DNA from: CAIXZV01 sp963697365
GTDB taxonomy: Bacteria > Chloroflexota > Limnocylindria > Limnocylindrales > CSP1-4
Direction of reading: 5' to 3'
NCBI GenBank assembly: GCA_963697365.1
Contig: CAVONT010000021.1
Coordinates: 62,001-126,000 of the forward strand
DNA: 64,000 nucleotides
Part shown: one piece after another, positions 38,563 through 49,868 of the stretch
Numbering within the stretch: position 1 is the stretch's first letter
How the letters are laid out: the number at the start of each line of letters is the position of its first letter
Position numbers and translations under genes: made by a program
Notes under the pieces: model-generated
Database searches by the model: none
Told to the model about the DNA's origin: nothing
The model's input: the letters and a program-made list of their open reading frames with translations, nothing else

Positions 38563-41186
38563 TGGCCGACCTCATCGTCCGTCCCGACGACATCCCGGCG
38601 ACCCCCAACAAGGAGGTCCGGCCGGACCTCCCCGCGGTCTTCGACACGGTCACGCCGCGCGACGACTCGCTCGCCGAGCGGCTGATCACCACCCAGAGCC
38701 CGCAGCGGCCGCAGAGCACGCCGCGGATCCGCCTCGAGGTGGACGGGCGCGTGATCGAGGGCTTCGAGGGCCAGACGATCCTCGAGGTCTGCCGCGACAA
38801 CGGCATCGAGATCCCCACGCTGTGCTACGAGCCCAAGCTGCCCGGCTTCGGCGCCTGCCGGATGTGCGTGGTCGAGGTGGAGGGCGAGGAGCAGCCGCCG
38901 ATCTCCTGCTCGCGCATGGCCGAGCCGGACATGAAGGTCCAGACGCAGACCGACGAGCTGCGCCGGATCCGGAGGACCAGCCTCGAGCTGATCTTCTCGG
39001 ACCACAACGCGTACTGCCTGCCGCCCTGCCAGAACAAGTGCCCCAGCCACATCGACATCCCGGGGTTCCTCAAGGCCAATGCCGAGGCGAACTGGCGCGA
39101 GTCGGTGCGGATCTTCAAGCGCACGATCCCGTTCCCCAGCGTGCTCGGCCGGGTGTGCCCCGCCCCGTGCGAGGAGCACTGCCGGCGCGACGAGGTCGAC
39201 GAGGCGATCGCGATCCGCGACAGCCACCGCTACGCGGGCGACCAGATCCTGCGCGAGATGCGCGACGAGAACGTGGACCCGCCGCTGCCGTTCGAGAAGC
39301 AGGCACCGTCCGGCCGCCGCGCCGCGGTGATCGGCTCCGGGCCCGCCGGCATGTCGGCCGCCTACTACCTGCTGCTCTCCGGCCACGACGTGACCGTCTT
39401 CGAGCGTGATGCGGCGACCGGCGGCATGCTCCGCTACGGGATCCCGCAGTACCGCCTGCCCAAGGTCGAGGTCCTCGAGGGCGACTACGAGGCCGTGACC
39501 CGCCTGGGCGGCAGGATCCGCTGCAACCAGGAGCTGGGCAAGGACTTCACGGTCGAGGACCTGCAGAACCAGGGCTTCGACGCTGTCGTCATCGCCATCG
39601 GCTGCTACGACACCAACAAGCTCGGCATCCCCGACGAGGACGCCGACGGCGTGATCGACGGCCTGGACTACCTCCGGACCGCCACCCTGGGGCTCCCGTA
39701 CCCGGGTCACGACAAGGCTCGCGTCGTTGTCGTGGGCGGCGGCTTCACGGCCATGGACTGCGCGCGCACCTCCATCCGCCAGGGAAGCCCCGAGGTCACG
39801 CTGGTGTACCGGCGCGACATGAAGGACATGCCGGCGGCCTCCGAGGTCCACGAAGCGCTCGAGGAGGGCGTGCAGGCCATCTTCCAGGCCGGCCCCACCC
39901 GCGTCATCAAGGACGACGCCGGCACGGTCACGGGCATCGAGTTCATCCGGATGCAGCTGGGCGAGCCCGACGCCTCCGGCCGCCGCCGGCCGGAGCCCGC
40001 CCCCGGCACCGAGTTCACCATCCCCTGCGACCGGGTCATGCTCGCGATCGGCCAGGGCCCCGACCTGAAGTGGCTCGGCAAGGGCTCCGCCGGCATCGAG
40101 GCCGCCAAGTACCGCCTCAAGGCCGACGCCGTCACCTTCGAGACCGGCCGCCCGGGCGTCTTCGGCGCCGGCGACGTGCGCATCGGCGCCGCCACCGTCG
40201 TCCAGGCCATCGCCGAGGGCCGCCGCGCGGCCTACGCGGTCGATGCCTACCTCAAGGGCAACGACCTGTCGGCGATCCGGACCCGCCAGACGCTGGCCGA
40301 GCCGCAGCCCGAGTTCCTCTCGATCGTGCCGTTCACGGGCGAGACCAAGGAGCCCCGCTACCGCCTCAAGGCCCTCCACCTCGAGGAGGCCAAGACCAGC
40401 TACGTCGAGTACGAGATCCCGTACACCCCCGACGAGGCGATCAAGGAATCCACCCGCTGCCTGCAGTGCACCTGCGAGGCGGTCGGCTTCTGCGACCTGC
40501 GCCGCCTGGGCATCGAGTACGGGACCACGCTCAAGACCCTCGAGAAGGGCTACCACCAGGGCGCCGGCTACCGCTCCGTCACCGAGAACCGGTTCACCGG
40601 CTACAACCACGATTACGTCCGCGACGACTCGCACGCCTTCATCCTGCGCGAGCCATCGCGCTGCATCGACTGCGGCCGCTGCGCCAACGTCTGCGCCGAG
40701 GTGGTGGGCGCCGCGTGCTACGACTTCATGCGCATCGGCTTCGACACCCTGGTGACGACGCCGCTCGACATGAGCCTCAACGACACGCCGTGCGTGTCCT
40801 GCGGCCGCTGCGCTGAGACGTGCCCCACGGGCGCGCTCATGCCCAAGCCGCGCGTGCTGCAGAAGTACGAGGTCGACGAGAGCCGCTGCATCCTGTGCGG
40901 CATCTGCGTCGACGCCTGTCCGTACGACGCCGTCCGCGACTCCGACCAGTTCGAGCTTGCCCACGTCAGCCGCGAGGAGCCGCTGATCGACCTGCTCGCC
41001 CTGGCCTCCGTGGAGCGTGAGACGGAGATGAGCTACATCCGCCGCGAGCGCGACTGGGCCGAGCGTGCCCGGGCCGAGGGTCGGACGATCGACCAGGCCC
41101 GGCTGCTCCCCGTCCTGCCGGCCTCGCTCGCGAGCGGCAATGGCCACGGCACCGGCAACGGGTCGGGCCATGCCCACGATCGCTGA
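38562..41186 (+). CDS. NuoG-GltD-NuoI fusion: multi-cluster FAD/NAD(P)H oxidoreductase in place of NuoG
   Basis: An 874-residue protein in a clean frame. In order: a NuoG-like [2Fe-2S] domain (residues 55-120; Cys 88, 99, 102, 116); a His148/Cys152/156/160 group reminiscent of the N5 site; the cysteine-rich GltD/NfnB start (RVCPAPCEEHC, Cys 199, 203, 207); FAD motif GSGPAG (258-263); NAD(P)H motif GGGFTA (392-397) with YRR at 416-418, a pair that favours NADPH in GltD relatives; second FAD motif GAGD (535-538); RCLQCTCEAVGFC (633-644); two NuoG/HydA-like motifs (CIDCGRCANVC, CVSCGRCAETCP); and CILCGICVDACP (776-786) followed by DQFELAHVSREE, which is the second half of NuoI. The molybdopterin-like body of NuoG is absent. 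It likely feeds electrons from NAD(P)H into the complex. Confidence 0.82.
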   Translation: MADLIVRPDDIPATPNKEVRPDLPAVFDTVTPRDDSLAERLITTQSPQRPQSTPRIRLEVDGRVIEGFEGQTILEVCRDNGIEIPTLCYEPKLPGFGACRMCVVEVEGEEQPPISCSRMAEPDMKVQTQTDELRRIRRTSLELIFSDHNAYCLPPCQNKCPSHIDIPGFLKANAEANWRESVRIFKRTIPFPSVLGRVCPAPCEEHCRRDEVDEAIAIRDSHRYAGDQILREMRDENVDPPLPFEKQAPSGRRAAVIGSGPAGMSAAYYLLLSGHDVTVFERDAATGGMLRYGIPQYRLPKVEVLEGDYEAVTRLGGRIRCNQELGKDFTVEDLQNQGFDAVVIAIGCYDTNKLGIPDEDADGVIDGLDYLRTATLGLPYPGHDKARVVVVGGGFTAMDCARTSIRQGSPEVTLVYRRDMKDMPAASEVHEALEEGVQAIFQAGPTRVIKDDAGTVTGIEFIRMQLGEPDASGRRRPEPAPGTEFTIPCDRVMLAIGQGPDLKWLGKGSAGIEAAKYRLKADAVTFETGRPGVFGAGDVRIGAATVVQAIAEGRRAAYAVDAYLKGNDLSAIRTRQTLAEPQPEFLSIVPFTGETKEPRYRLKALHLEEAKTSYVEYEIPYTPDEAIKESTRCLQCTCEAVGFCDLRRLGIEYGTTLKTLEKGYHQGAGYRSVTENRFTGYNHDYVRDDSHAFILREPSRCIDCGRCANVCAEVVGAACYDFMRIGFDTLVTTPLDMSLNDTPCVSCGRCAETCPTGALMPKPRVLQKYEVDESRCILCGICVDACPYDAVRDSDQFELAHVSREEPLIDLLALASVERETEMSYIRRERDWAERARAEGRTIDQARLLPVLPASLASGNGHGTGNGSGHAHDR

Positions 41187-41195
41187 GAGGGACGC

Positions 41196-41732
41196 GTGAC
41201 GCTGCCGGAGACGATCCCGCTGCTGGGGTTCGGCTGGGATGACCTTCTGTTCATGACCTTGGCCGCCATCATGATCGGCTCGGCCATGCTGGTCGTCACC
41301 ATGCGGGACATCATCCGCTGCGGCCTGGCGATGATCATCTGCTTCGCCGCACTGGCCGGCCTCTACGTGCTGGCCGGCGCCCCGGTGGTGGCGGCGACGC
41401 AGGTGCTGGTCTACATCGGCGCGATCAGCGTGCTCGTGCTGTTCGCGATCATGCTGACCCAGTCGAAGGCGGGCCCGAAGGAGCTGGTCTTCCAGACCCA
41501 GTGGTTCCCGGCGGCCATCGCCTCGGCCGTCCTCGCGATCCTCATCTCGGTGGTGATCGCCTCGACGGACTGGCCCGACTCCGGCGCGCGGATCTGGACC
41601 AGCACGGTCGCCCTCGCGACCCGCCTGTTCGCGGACTTCGTCCTCCCGTTCGAGGTCGTGAGCGTGCTGCTCCTGGCCGCAGTGATCGGCGGGGTGTTCC
41701 TCGCCAAGCGTGAGAAGGGGGGCAGCAACTGA
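41196..41732 (+). CDS. nuoJ: NADH-quinone oxidoreductase subunit J
   Basis: Membrane subunit of 178 residues with five helices. The third-helix region VVAATQVLVYIGAISVLVLFAIMLT holds the family pattern, including the conserved bulge residues YIGAISVL that move during coupling. The first helix pair (LLFMTLAAIMIGSAMLVVT and IIRCGLAMIICFAALAGLY) is normal. GTG 41196 is the start, nine bases after the fusion protein, with GAGAGGG before it. The stop overlaps the nuoK ATG. Frame intact. Confidence 0.93.
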   Translation: MTLPETIPLLGFGWDDLLFMTLAAIMIGSAMLVVTMRDIIRCGLAMIICFAALAGLYVLAGAPVVAATQVLVYIGAISVLVLFAIMLTQSKAGPKELVFQTQWFPAAIASAVLAILISVVIASTDWPDSGARIWTSTVALATRLFADFVLPFEVVSVLLLAAVIGGVFLAKREKGGSN

Positions 41733-42064
41733 TGCTCTCCTTCCTCGACGGGATCAGCCAGACCCTGGATGCCTACCTCATCCTCGCGGGCCTCCTGTTC
41801 GCGATCGGCACCTTCGGCTTCCTGGCGCGGCGCAACGCGATCAGCATGCTGATGTCGATCGAGCTGATGCTCAACGCCGTCAACCTCGCGATCATCGCGT
41901 TCGGCGCGTTCAGCCTCCAGTTGAACGTGGACGCCTCGGTCATCGCCCTCATCGTGATGGCGGCCGCGGCCGCCGAGGCGACCGTCGGCCTGGCCATCGT
42001 GATCGCGATCTACCGCAACAAGCAGACACCCCTCGTCGACGAGTACGACGCGATGCGGCAGTAG
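41732..42064 (+). CDS. nuoK: NADH-quinone oxidoreductase subunit K
   Basis: Small antiporter-like subunit (MrpC homologue) of 110 residues with three helices. LILAGLLFAIGTFGFLARRN opens the family region; MLMSIELMLNAVNLAIIAF carries the conserved glutamate of helix 2, and the third helix region AAAAAEATVGLAIVIAIYRN has the second conserved glutamate. Both are on the proton pathway. ATG 41732 overlaps the nuoJ stop. nuoL starts 12 bases later. Confidence 0.95.
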   Translation: MLSFLDGISQTLDAYLILAGLLFAIGTFGFLARRNAISMLMSIELMLNAVNLAIIAFGAFSLQLNVDASVIALIVMAAAAAEATVGLAIVIAIYRNKQTPLVDEYDAMRQ

Positions 42065-42076
42065 GCGGCGATCGAG

Positions 42077-44132
<2,056 letters not shown>

Positions 44133-44136
<4 letters not shown>

Positions 44137-45683
44137 GCGGCCTGACCTCGCTCCCGCTCGTGACGATCGTCACCTTCCTGCCGCTGCTCGGCGCGCTCGT
44201 CGTCGCGTTCACGCCGTCGAGCCGGCCGAACGCCGCCCGCTACACCGCGCTCGGGTTCGCCCTGGCGGCCTGGGTGGTGTCGCTCCTGATGCTCGCCGCG
44301 TTCGTGTCCGGCACCCCCGGCTACCAGATGACGGAGACCTACCCCTGGATCCCGATGTTCGGCATCCAGTACGCGGTGGGCATCGACGGCCTGTCGCTGG
44401 CCCTGGTCGTCCTGACCACGACGCTCAGCTGGATCTCGATCCTCGCCTCGTTCAGCCCGATCCAGAGCCGGGTGAAGGAGTACATGGTCTCCTTCCTCGT
44501 CCTCGAGGTGGGCATGATCGGCGTCTTCGTCTCGCTGGACCTGTTCCTGTTCTACATCTTCTGGGAGCTGGTCCTCGTGCCGATGTACCTGATCATCGGC
44601 ATCTGGGGTGGCAAGAACCGCATCTACGCGACGATCAAGTTCGTCCTGTACACGCTCGTCGGCTCGCTGCTGATGCTTGTCGCGATCCTGGCCACGGCCT
44701 ATGCCTACCAGGCGACGACCGGGAGCTGGGACGGCGCCTTCAGCGTCCCCATCCTCAGCGAGTTCGCCAGCACCGGCGCCTTCGGCGGCACGTTCGGCCT
44801 GATCGCCTTCGGTGCGTTCTTCCTCGCCTTCGCGATCAAGGTCCCGATGTTCCCGTTCCACACCTGGCTCCCCGACGCTCACGTCGAGGCGCCCACGGCG
44901 GGCTCGGTGATCCTGGCCGGCGTCCTGCTCAAGCTGGGTGGCTACGGCTTCATCCGGTTCGCGCTGCCGCTGTTCCCGGAGGCGGCCCACGAGTGGGCCC
45001 CGGTCATCATCGTGCTGAGCCTGATCGGCATCATCTACGGCGCGATCGTCGCGCTCGTCCAGCCCGATCTCAAGAAGCTGGTCGCCTACTCGTCCGTGTC
45101 GCACATGGGCTTCGTGACCCTCGGCATCTTCGTCTTCACCGAACAGGGCCTGCAAGGGGCGATCATGCAGATGATCAACCACGGCCTGATCACCGGCGCC
45201 CTCTTCCTCCTCGTCGGCGTGATCTACGAGCGCACCCATGACCGCACGATCGCGAAGATGGGCGGCCTCGGCTCCAGGGTCCCGGTCTATGCCGCCGCCT
45301 TCGGGTTCTTCGTCTTCGCATCCGTCGGCCTGCCGGGCCTGTCCGGCTTCGTCGGGGAGTTCCTCACGCTGGTCGGCACGTTCGAGGCCAACCAGCTGGC
45401 CGCCGTCATTGCCACGTTCGTGATGATCCTCGCCGCCGGCTACCTGCTCTGGATGTTCCAGCGGGTCGCGTTCGGCGAGGTGTCGGACTTCCTCAAGGGC
45501 CTGGGCTCGCACCTGACCGACCTGAAGCCGATCGAGGCACTGACGCTGGTCCCGCTAGGGGTCCTGGTCGTGATCTTCGGCCTCTGGCCAGGCCTCATCC
45601 TGAACCTGATTGAAGGGTCGGTGAACGCCACCTTGGAGTTCGTGAACCAGGCCGCCCCCGTCGCCCAGGCCTTGTGGCGGTAG
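44133..45683 (+). CDS. nuoM: NADH-quinone oxidoreductase subunit M
   Basis: Proton-pumping antiporter-like subunit of 516 residues, about 14 helices. Key segments are FYIFWELVLVPMYLIIGIWG (conserved glutamate of helix 5), AIKVPMFPFHTWLPDAHVEA (helix 7 lysine), LLKLGGYGFIRFALPLFP and LKKLVAYSSVSHMGFVTLGI (helix 12 region). Start ATG 44133 overlaps the nuoL stop by four bases. Frame is clean. nuoN starts ten bases after the stop. Confidence 0.96.
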
Positions 45684-45693
45684 GAGGACCACG

Positions 45694-47172
45694 GTGAGCT
45701 TCTCCGACGTCATCGTCATCTCGCCCTTCATCGCCGCGATCCTCACGGCAGCCGCGATCCTCGTCGCCGACTTCATCTTCCCGGGGCGCAAGGTCCCGGC
45801 GCTGGTGACGACGTTCCTGGGCCTCGGCCTCGTTGCCGCCCTGACGGTCATGGTGGGCGCCAGCGGCGCCACATCCACGGCGTTCAACGGTGTCTACATC
45901 GTCGACCCGCTGACGACGTTCCTGGACCTGCTGTTCATCGCGATCGTCGCGCTGACCATGATGTTCGCGCCGGACTACCTCGAGGCCCGCGGCCTGCCGG
46001 TGCCCGAGTTCGCCGCGATCCTCGTGTTCGCGATGTCGGGCGCGATGCTCATCGCCGCCTCAGCGGACTTGCTGATCCTGTTCCTGGGCCTCGAGCTGAT
46101 GGTCCTGCCGGGCTACGTCCTCGCCGGGTACCACAAGAGCGACGGTTACAGCACCGAGGGCGCGATCAAGTACTTCCTGCTGGGCTCGTTCTCGTCGGCG
46201 ATCCTCCTGTTCGGCCTCGCGTTCGTGTGGGGCCTCACGGGCACGACGAGCATCGCGGGCGTGGCGGGCGTCATGGGCGAGATCGCATCAGGAACGGCGC
46301 CGTTGACCCCGGGGCTCGGGCTCGGGCTCGCATTCCTGATGACGGGCGTCGCCTTCAAGATCGCGGCCGTCCCGTTCCACTACTGGACACCCGACGCCTA
46401 CCAGGGCTCCCCGACGCCAGTCACCGGGTACATGTCCGTCGGGCCGAAGGTCGGCGCCTTCGCGCTGATCCTCCGCCTGTTCGGAGAGGCCCTTGAGCCC
46501 CTCGCGATCGACTGGACCGTCATGGTGATGGTCCTCGCTGTCCTCACCATGACCCTCGGCAACCTGGTCGCGCTGACCCAGGACAACGTCAAGCGGATGC
46601 TCGCCTACTCGTCCATCGCGCACACCGGGTACATGCTGGTGGGCCTCGCGGCCTTCGGGCAGGGCGAGATCCTGGGCCTCGAGGGACTGCTGTTCTACGT
46701 CGCTGCCTACGCGTTCATGAACCTGGGCGCCTTCGCGGTGATCGCAGCCGTCCAGCGCCGCCAGGGCGTCACGTCCAACCTCTCGTCGTTCGCCGGCCTC
46801 GTCCGGCGCGAGCCCGCCCTCGCGATCCTGATGACGCTGTTCCTGCTCAGCCTCACCGGCATCCCGCCGACGGCCGGGTTCTTCGGCAAGTTCTACGTGA
46901 TCCTCGCCGCCGTCAACGCCGCCACGGAGAACCCGTGGATGATGGTCCTGGCCATCGTGACGATGCTCAACGCCGCGATCGCCGCGTTCTACTACCTGCG
47001 CGTCGTGGTCTACATGTGGATGCGCGACGCGGAGGGAGAGCCGTTGGTCATGCGCCACGGCCGCCTGGTCTGGGCCGGCCTGGCCGTGACATCAGTGCTC
47101 ACGGTCGTGATCGGGCTGTTCCCGGGGATGCTCCTGAGCATCGTCGGGACCGCTGCTGCCGCGATCAACTAG
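45694..47172 (+). CDS. nuoN: NADH-quinone oxidoreductase subunit N
   Basis: Third antiporter-like subunit, 492 residues. LILFLGLELMVLPGYVLAGYHK, GVAFKIAAVPFHYWTPDAYQ (helix 7 lysine), VKRMLAYSSIAHTGYMLVGL and SLTGIPPTAGFFGKFYVILAA are all family marks. It begins with GTG 45694 and ends the operon. The next gene is convergent. The distal position of nuoN, with no nuoE, nuoG or second nuoI before or after, confirms that the peripheral module is encoded only by the unusual genes at 36562-41186, unless separate copies lie elsewhere in the genome. Confidence 0.95.
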   Translation: MSFSDVIVISPFIAAILTAAAILVADFIFPGRKVPALVTTFLGLGLVAALTVMVGASGATSTAFNGVYIVDPLTTFLDLLFIAIVALTMMFAPDYLEARGLPVPEFAAILVFAMSGAMLIAASADLLILFLGLELMVLPGYVLAGYHKSDGYSTEGAIKYFLLGSFSSAILLFGLAFVWGLTGTTSIAGVAGVMGEIASGTAPLTPGLGLGLAFLMTGVAFKIAAVPFHYWTPDAYQGSPTPVTGYMSVGPKVGAFALILRLFGEALEPLAIDWTVMVMVLAVLTMTLGNLVALTQDNVKRMLAYSSIAHTGYMLVGLAAFGQGEILGLEGLLFYVAAYAFMNLGAFAVIAAVQRRQGVTSNLSSFAGLVRREPALAILMTLFLLSLTGIPPTAGFFGKFYVILAAVNAATENPWMMVLAIVTMLNAAIAAFYYLRVVVYMWMRDAEGEPLVMRHGRLVWAGLAVTSVLTVVIGLFPGMLLSIVGTAAAAIN

Positions 47173-47211
47173 GGATCGCCGCCTGCTCGAGGGCCGCGGG
47201 CCGGAGGCAGG

Positions 47212-47916
47212 TTACGGGGTGACCGTCTCGCCCGGCAGGATCGTCTGAAGGCCCGCAGCCATCAGGTCCGGTCCGAGGCCGCCAAGGGCCCACTCGCGCA
47301 CGATTCCGTCCTTGTCGATCCAGAAATGGACCGGGAGTGCGGCCGCCCCCCAGTCGGCCTGCGCGGTGCCGTCCTTGTCGAGGGCGGCCGGCAGGTAGAC
47401 GTTGAGCTCGTCGAGGAAGCTCTTGACGGCCGCCTCGTCCTCGCCGACGTCCACGAGCAGCGTCACGAGCCCGGCGTCCTCGTAGCGCGCCGCGAAACCC
47501 TGCATGAGCGGGAGCTCGTCGCGGCACGGCAGACACCACGTCGCCATGAGGTTCACCCACACGGGCTTGCCTCGCAGCGAGGCCAGCTCGACGGTGCCAC
47601 CGCCGACCGCCGGCAGCCGCAGCGGAGGCGCGGGCTGGCCGATGTTGAAGGCTCCGGTGGCACCCGCTGACGTCTCGGGCGATGGGGTGTCCGTGGCGGC
47701 GGCCTGGCTCGGATCGGGGGTGGTTCCGGGGGTGGCCGGCACAGGGCTCGGGGATGCGGCAGGCGCCGGCTCGTCGGTCGGGGCGGCCGTCGGCTCGGGT
47801 GAGAGCACTGCCGGCGTCGCCGGACCTGGCACGAGCGCAATGGCGCCGCCGACCAGCAGGCCGCCGACGACGACTCCTGCGACAAGTCCCAGTACGACCG
47901 CGCCCTTCCCACCCAT
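47212..47916 (-). CDS. Membrane-anchored TlpA/ResA-like thioredoxin
   Basis: A 234-residue protein: one N-terminal signal anchor (GAVVLGLVAGVVVGGLLVGG), a long Pro/Ala/Thr-rich linker of about 70 residues, and a redoxin domain with FNIGQPAPPLRLPAVGGGTV, the active site VNLMATWCLPCRDELP (Cys-Leu-Pro-Cys) and the cis-proline region AALPVHFWIDKDG. It should act outside the membrane as a thiol-disulfide reductant, for example in cytochrome c or secreted-protein maturation. ATG 47916 is chosen over an upstream TTG. Convergent with nuoN. No ccm or res genes are adjacent. Confidence 0.88.
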   Translation of the reverse strand: MGGKGAVVLGLVAGVVVGGLLVGGAIALVPGPATPAVLSPEPTAAPTDEPAPAASPSPVPATPGTTPDPSQAAATDTPSPETSAGATGAFNIGQPAPPLRLPAVGGGTVELASLRGKPVWVNLMATWCLPCRDELPLMQGFAARYEDAGLVTLLVDVGEDEAAVKSFLDELNVYLPAALDKDGTAQADWGAAALPVHFWIDKDGIVREWALGGLGPDLMAAGLQTILPGETVTP

Positions 47917-47986
47917 CGGACTGGAGCGTACCAGCACCAACGGGGGATCGGCGCGGATCGCCCTTCTCGTCTAGGCTTCGGCTGTC

Positions 47987-48824
47987 ATGAAGCGCGCCAC
48001 GACCGTCCTCGGCACCCGCATCCTGCCCGCGCTGCTCACCGCAGCCGGGGTCGTGCTCATCACGGCCGGCCTCCTGTCCTACGCGAGCCCGAGCCAGGCC
48101 GGGATCGTGCCCGAGCAGTCGGACCTGATCGTCATGCTGGATCCGACCGAGGAGCCCGCGACGCCGGACATCGCGCTGGCGTCGCCGTCGCTGGAGCCGA
48201 CCAGCGACACCGGCGGACGACCCCTCGGCATCGGTGTCCACTCCGCCTGGCGCCTCACCGTCAGCATCGGCGCCGGCGACGACCGAGCCTTCGGCCACAC
48301 CGAAGCCCAAGCCCACCGCCACACCCAAGCTGGGCAACGGCCACGCGACCCGCGTCGTCGTCCCCGCGCTCAAGATCGACCTGCCGATCATCCCGGGCAA
48401 CAATGGCTACCCGCTGTGCAACGTCGCGATGTACCTCGACGACCTCGGCAAGCCACTTCGGGACCTCGGGCGGCCGGGGCGCGACGGCGCGACGTACCTG
48501 TTCTCGCACGCTCGCGACGGGATGTTCGGCCCGATCTACCGCCTTGCGATCGAGAAGGGCACGCCGCGCAAGATGCTGGGCATGGTGGTGCAGGTCTACA
48601 CCGACGACGCGAAGGTGTATCTCTACGAGATCCGCGAGGTGCGGCTCCACCAGACCTCGCTCGACGACGCGATCAGTGCGACAAGTCAGGAGCTCTGGCT
48701 GCAGACGTCCGAGGGCCCGCGCGGCACGAAGGGCAAGACCCAGGTCCGCGCCCTGCCGATCTCGGTCGGGGACGCCGGCTACAAGGAGTCGCACCCGAAG
48801 GCGAAGCCGGTCGCCTGCGGGTAG
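47987..48824 (+). CDS. Sortase-like protein with serine at the catalytic cysteine position (frame break near 48215)
   Basis: About 278 residues. An N-terminal membrane anchor (LLTAAGVVLITAGLLSYASP) is followed by a Pro/Thr/Ser linker and a sortase-fold domain starting ATRVVVPALKIDLPII. The catalytic histidine is in TYLFSHARDGMFGPIYRL, and the later arginine is in TQVRALPI. Where class D/E sortases have T-L-x-T-C, this protein has LWLQTSEGP, with Ser (TCC, 48708-48710) instead of Cys. A +1 break at about 48215 is repaired by removing one G. Transpeptidation as in normal sortases would need the cysteine, so it may be inactive or mechanistically altered. A one-base substitution error is possible. 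Convergent with the CorA-like gene. Confidence 0.78.
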
Positions 48825-48839
48825 GGCGAGCGGGCGCCC

Positions 48840-49868
48840 TCAGATCCAGTCGATCCGGCGCAGCACCGCGGCCGTGAGCGCGGCCCCCAGGACGACGACG
48901 ATGACGACCCCCCAGAACCCCGAGGCAGCGCCCGGTCCGAACGCCGTGCCCGCCTCGCTCATGCCGAACAGTCCGCCGACCGCACCGATCCCCGCCAGGA
49001 TCACCGTCACCCCGGTCAACCGCTTCATGATCGTGGACAGGTTGTTGTTGATCGTGGACAGGTAGACCTCGAGCGTGCCGCCCACGAGCTCGCGGTCGTT
49101 GTCCAGCTCGTCGGTCACGCGGATCAGGTGGTCGTACACGTCACGGAAGTAGATGAGGTGGTCGTCCGCGATCAGCTCGCTGTCGCGGTTGGTCAGCTGG
49201 TTGAAGACCTCGCGCGCGGGGGTGATCGCCCGGCGCAGCCCGATCAGCTCGCGCTTGAGGGCGAACAGCCGCTCCAGCGTCCAGGTCGTCGGGTAGCGGA
49301 TCACGTCGTCCTGGATCATGTCGATCTCGTCCTCGATCCGGTCCAGCACAGGGAAGTAGGCGTCCACGACCCCGTCGGCGAGGGCGTAGAGCAGGAAGTC
49401 CACGCCCCGCTTGAGGTGGACGGCTGCCCCACTCCGCAGCTGGGGCATGGCGAACGGGTCCCAGCCCGGCTCGTGGACCGTCAGCAGCGAGCGGTGGTTG
49501 AGGACGAGGTCGATCTCGAGCTCGCCCACCTCGCCCTCGTACTGGATCGCGAACAGCACGATGTGCAGCGTCCCGTCGATCTCCTCGATCTTCGCCCGCT
49601 GGTTGCGCTCCGCGATGTCCTCGATGATGAGCGGGTGGAGCGTGAGCAGGTCCGCGATGTCGTGCACGGCGACATGGGCTGGTGCCGTCACATCGGCCCA
49701 GATGCGGGCTTCCGGGTCGGCGAGCGCTGCCGCGAGCCCGGCCCGGTCCGCGAACTCGCTGTGGCCGGCCGGCGTCCACGCGACGCCCCGGATGCGTGGC
49801 CAGGCGCGGTCGGCGTCAGGCGTCGGCTGGCTGGGTTCCGGCATGGCTTCGGGCATCGGTTCCGGCAT
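48840..49868 (-). CDS. CorA-family divalent cation transporter with altered GMN motif
   Basis: A 342-residue CorA-type channel. The cytoplasmic domain (LLTLHPLIIEDIAERNQRAK, IEEIDGTLHIVLFAIQYEGE, LTVHEPGWDPFAMPQLR) and the long stalk helix ending STINNNLSTIMKRLTGVTVI are typical. Two C-terminal helices follow. The selectivity signature, nearly always G-M-N, reads GMS here (FGMSEAG; Ser codon at 48957-48959). Mg2+ or Co2+ transport is inferred from the family only. ATG 49868 is chosen; the frame is open upstream to a GTG at 49901. Its start overlaps the end of the MFS gene, so the two are probably co-transcribed. Confidence 0.83.
   Translation of the reverse strand: MPEPMPEAMPEPSQPTPDADRAWPRIRGVAWTPAGHSEFADRAGLAAALADPEARIWADVTAPAHVAVHDIADLLTLHPLIIEDIAERNQRAKIEEIDGTLHIVLFAIQYEGEVGELEIDLVLNHRSLLTVHEPGWDPFAMPQLRSGAAVHLKRGVDFLLYALADGVVDAYFPVLDRIEDEIDMIQDDVIRYPTTWTLERLFALKRELIGLRRAITPAREVFNQLTNRDSELIADDHLIYFRDVYDHLIRVTDELDNDRELVGGTLEVYLSTINNNLSTIMKRLTGVTVILAGIGAVGGLFGMSEAGTAFGPGAASGFWGVVIVVVLGAALTAAVLRRIDWI

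Noticed and set aside
33814..41177. Very long reverse-strand open frames opposite nuoD, nuoH and the fusion protein (for example 33814-35484, 35536-37101, 38148-41177)
   Set aside because: They are antisense shadows produced by high third-position GC: biased composition rich in His/Arg/Asp/Val, no domain resemblance, and the + strand carries clear complex I genes.
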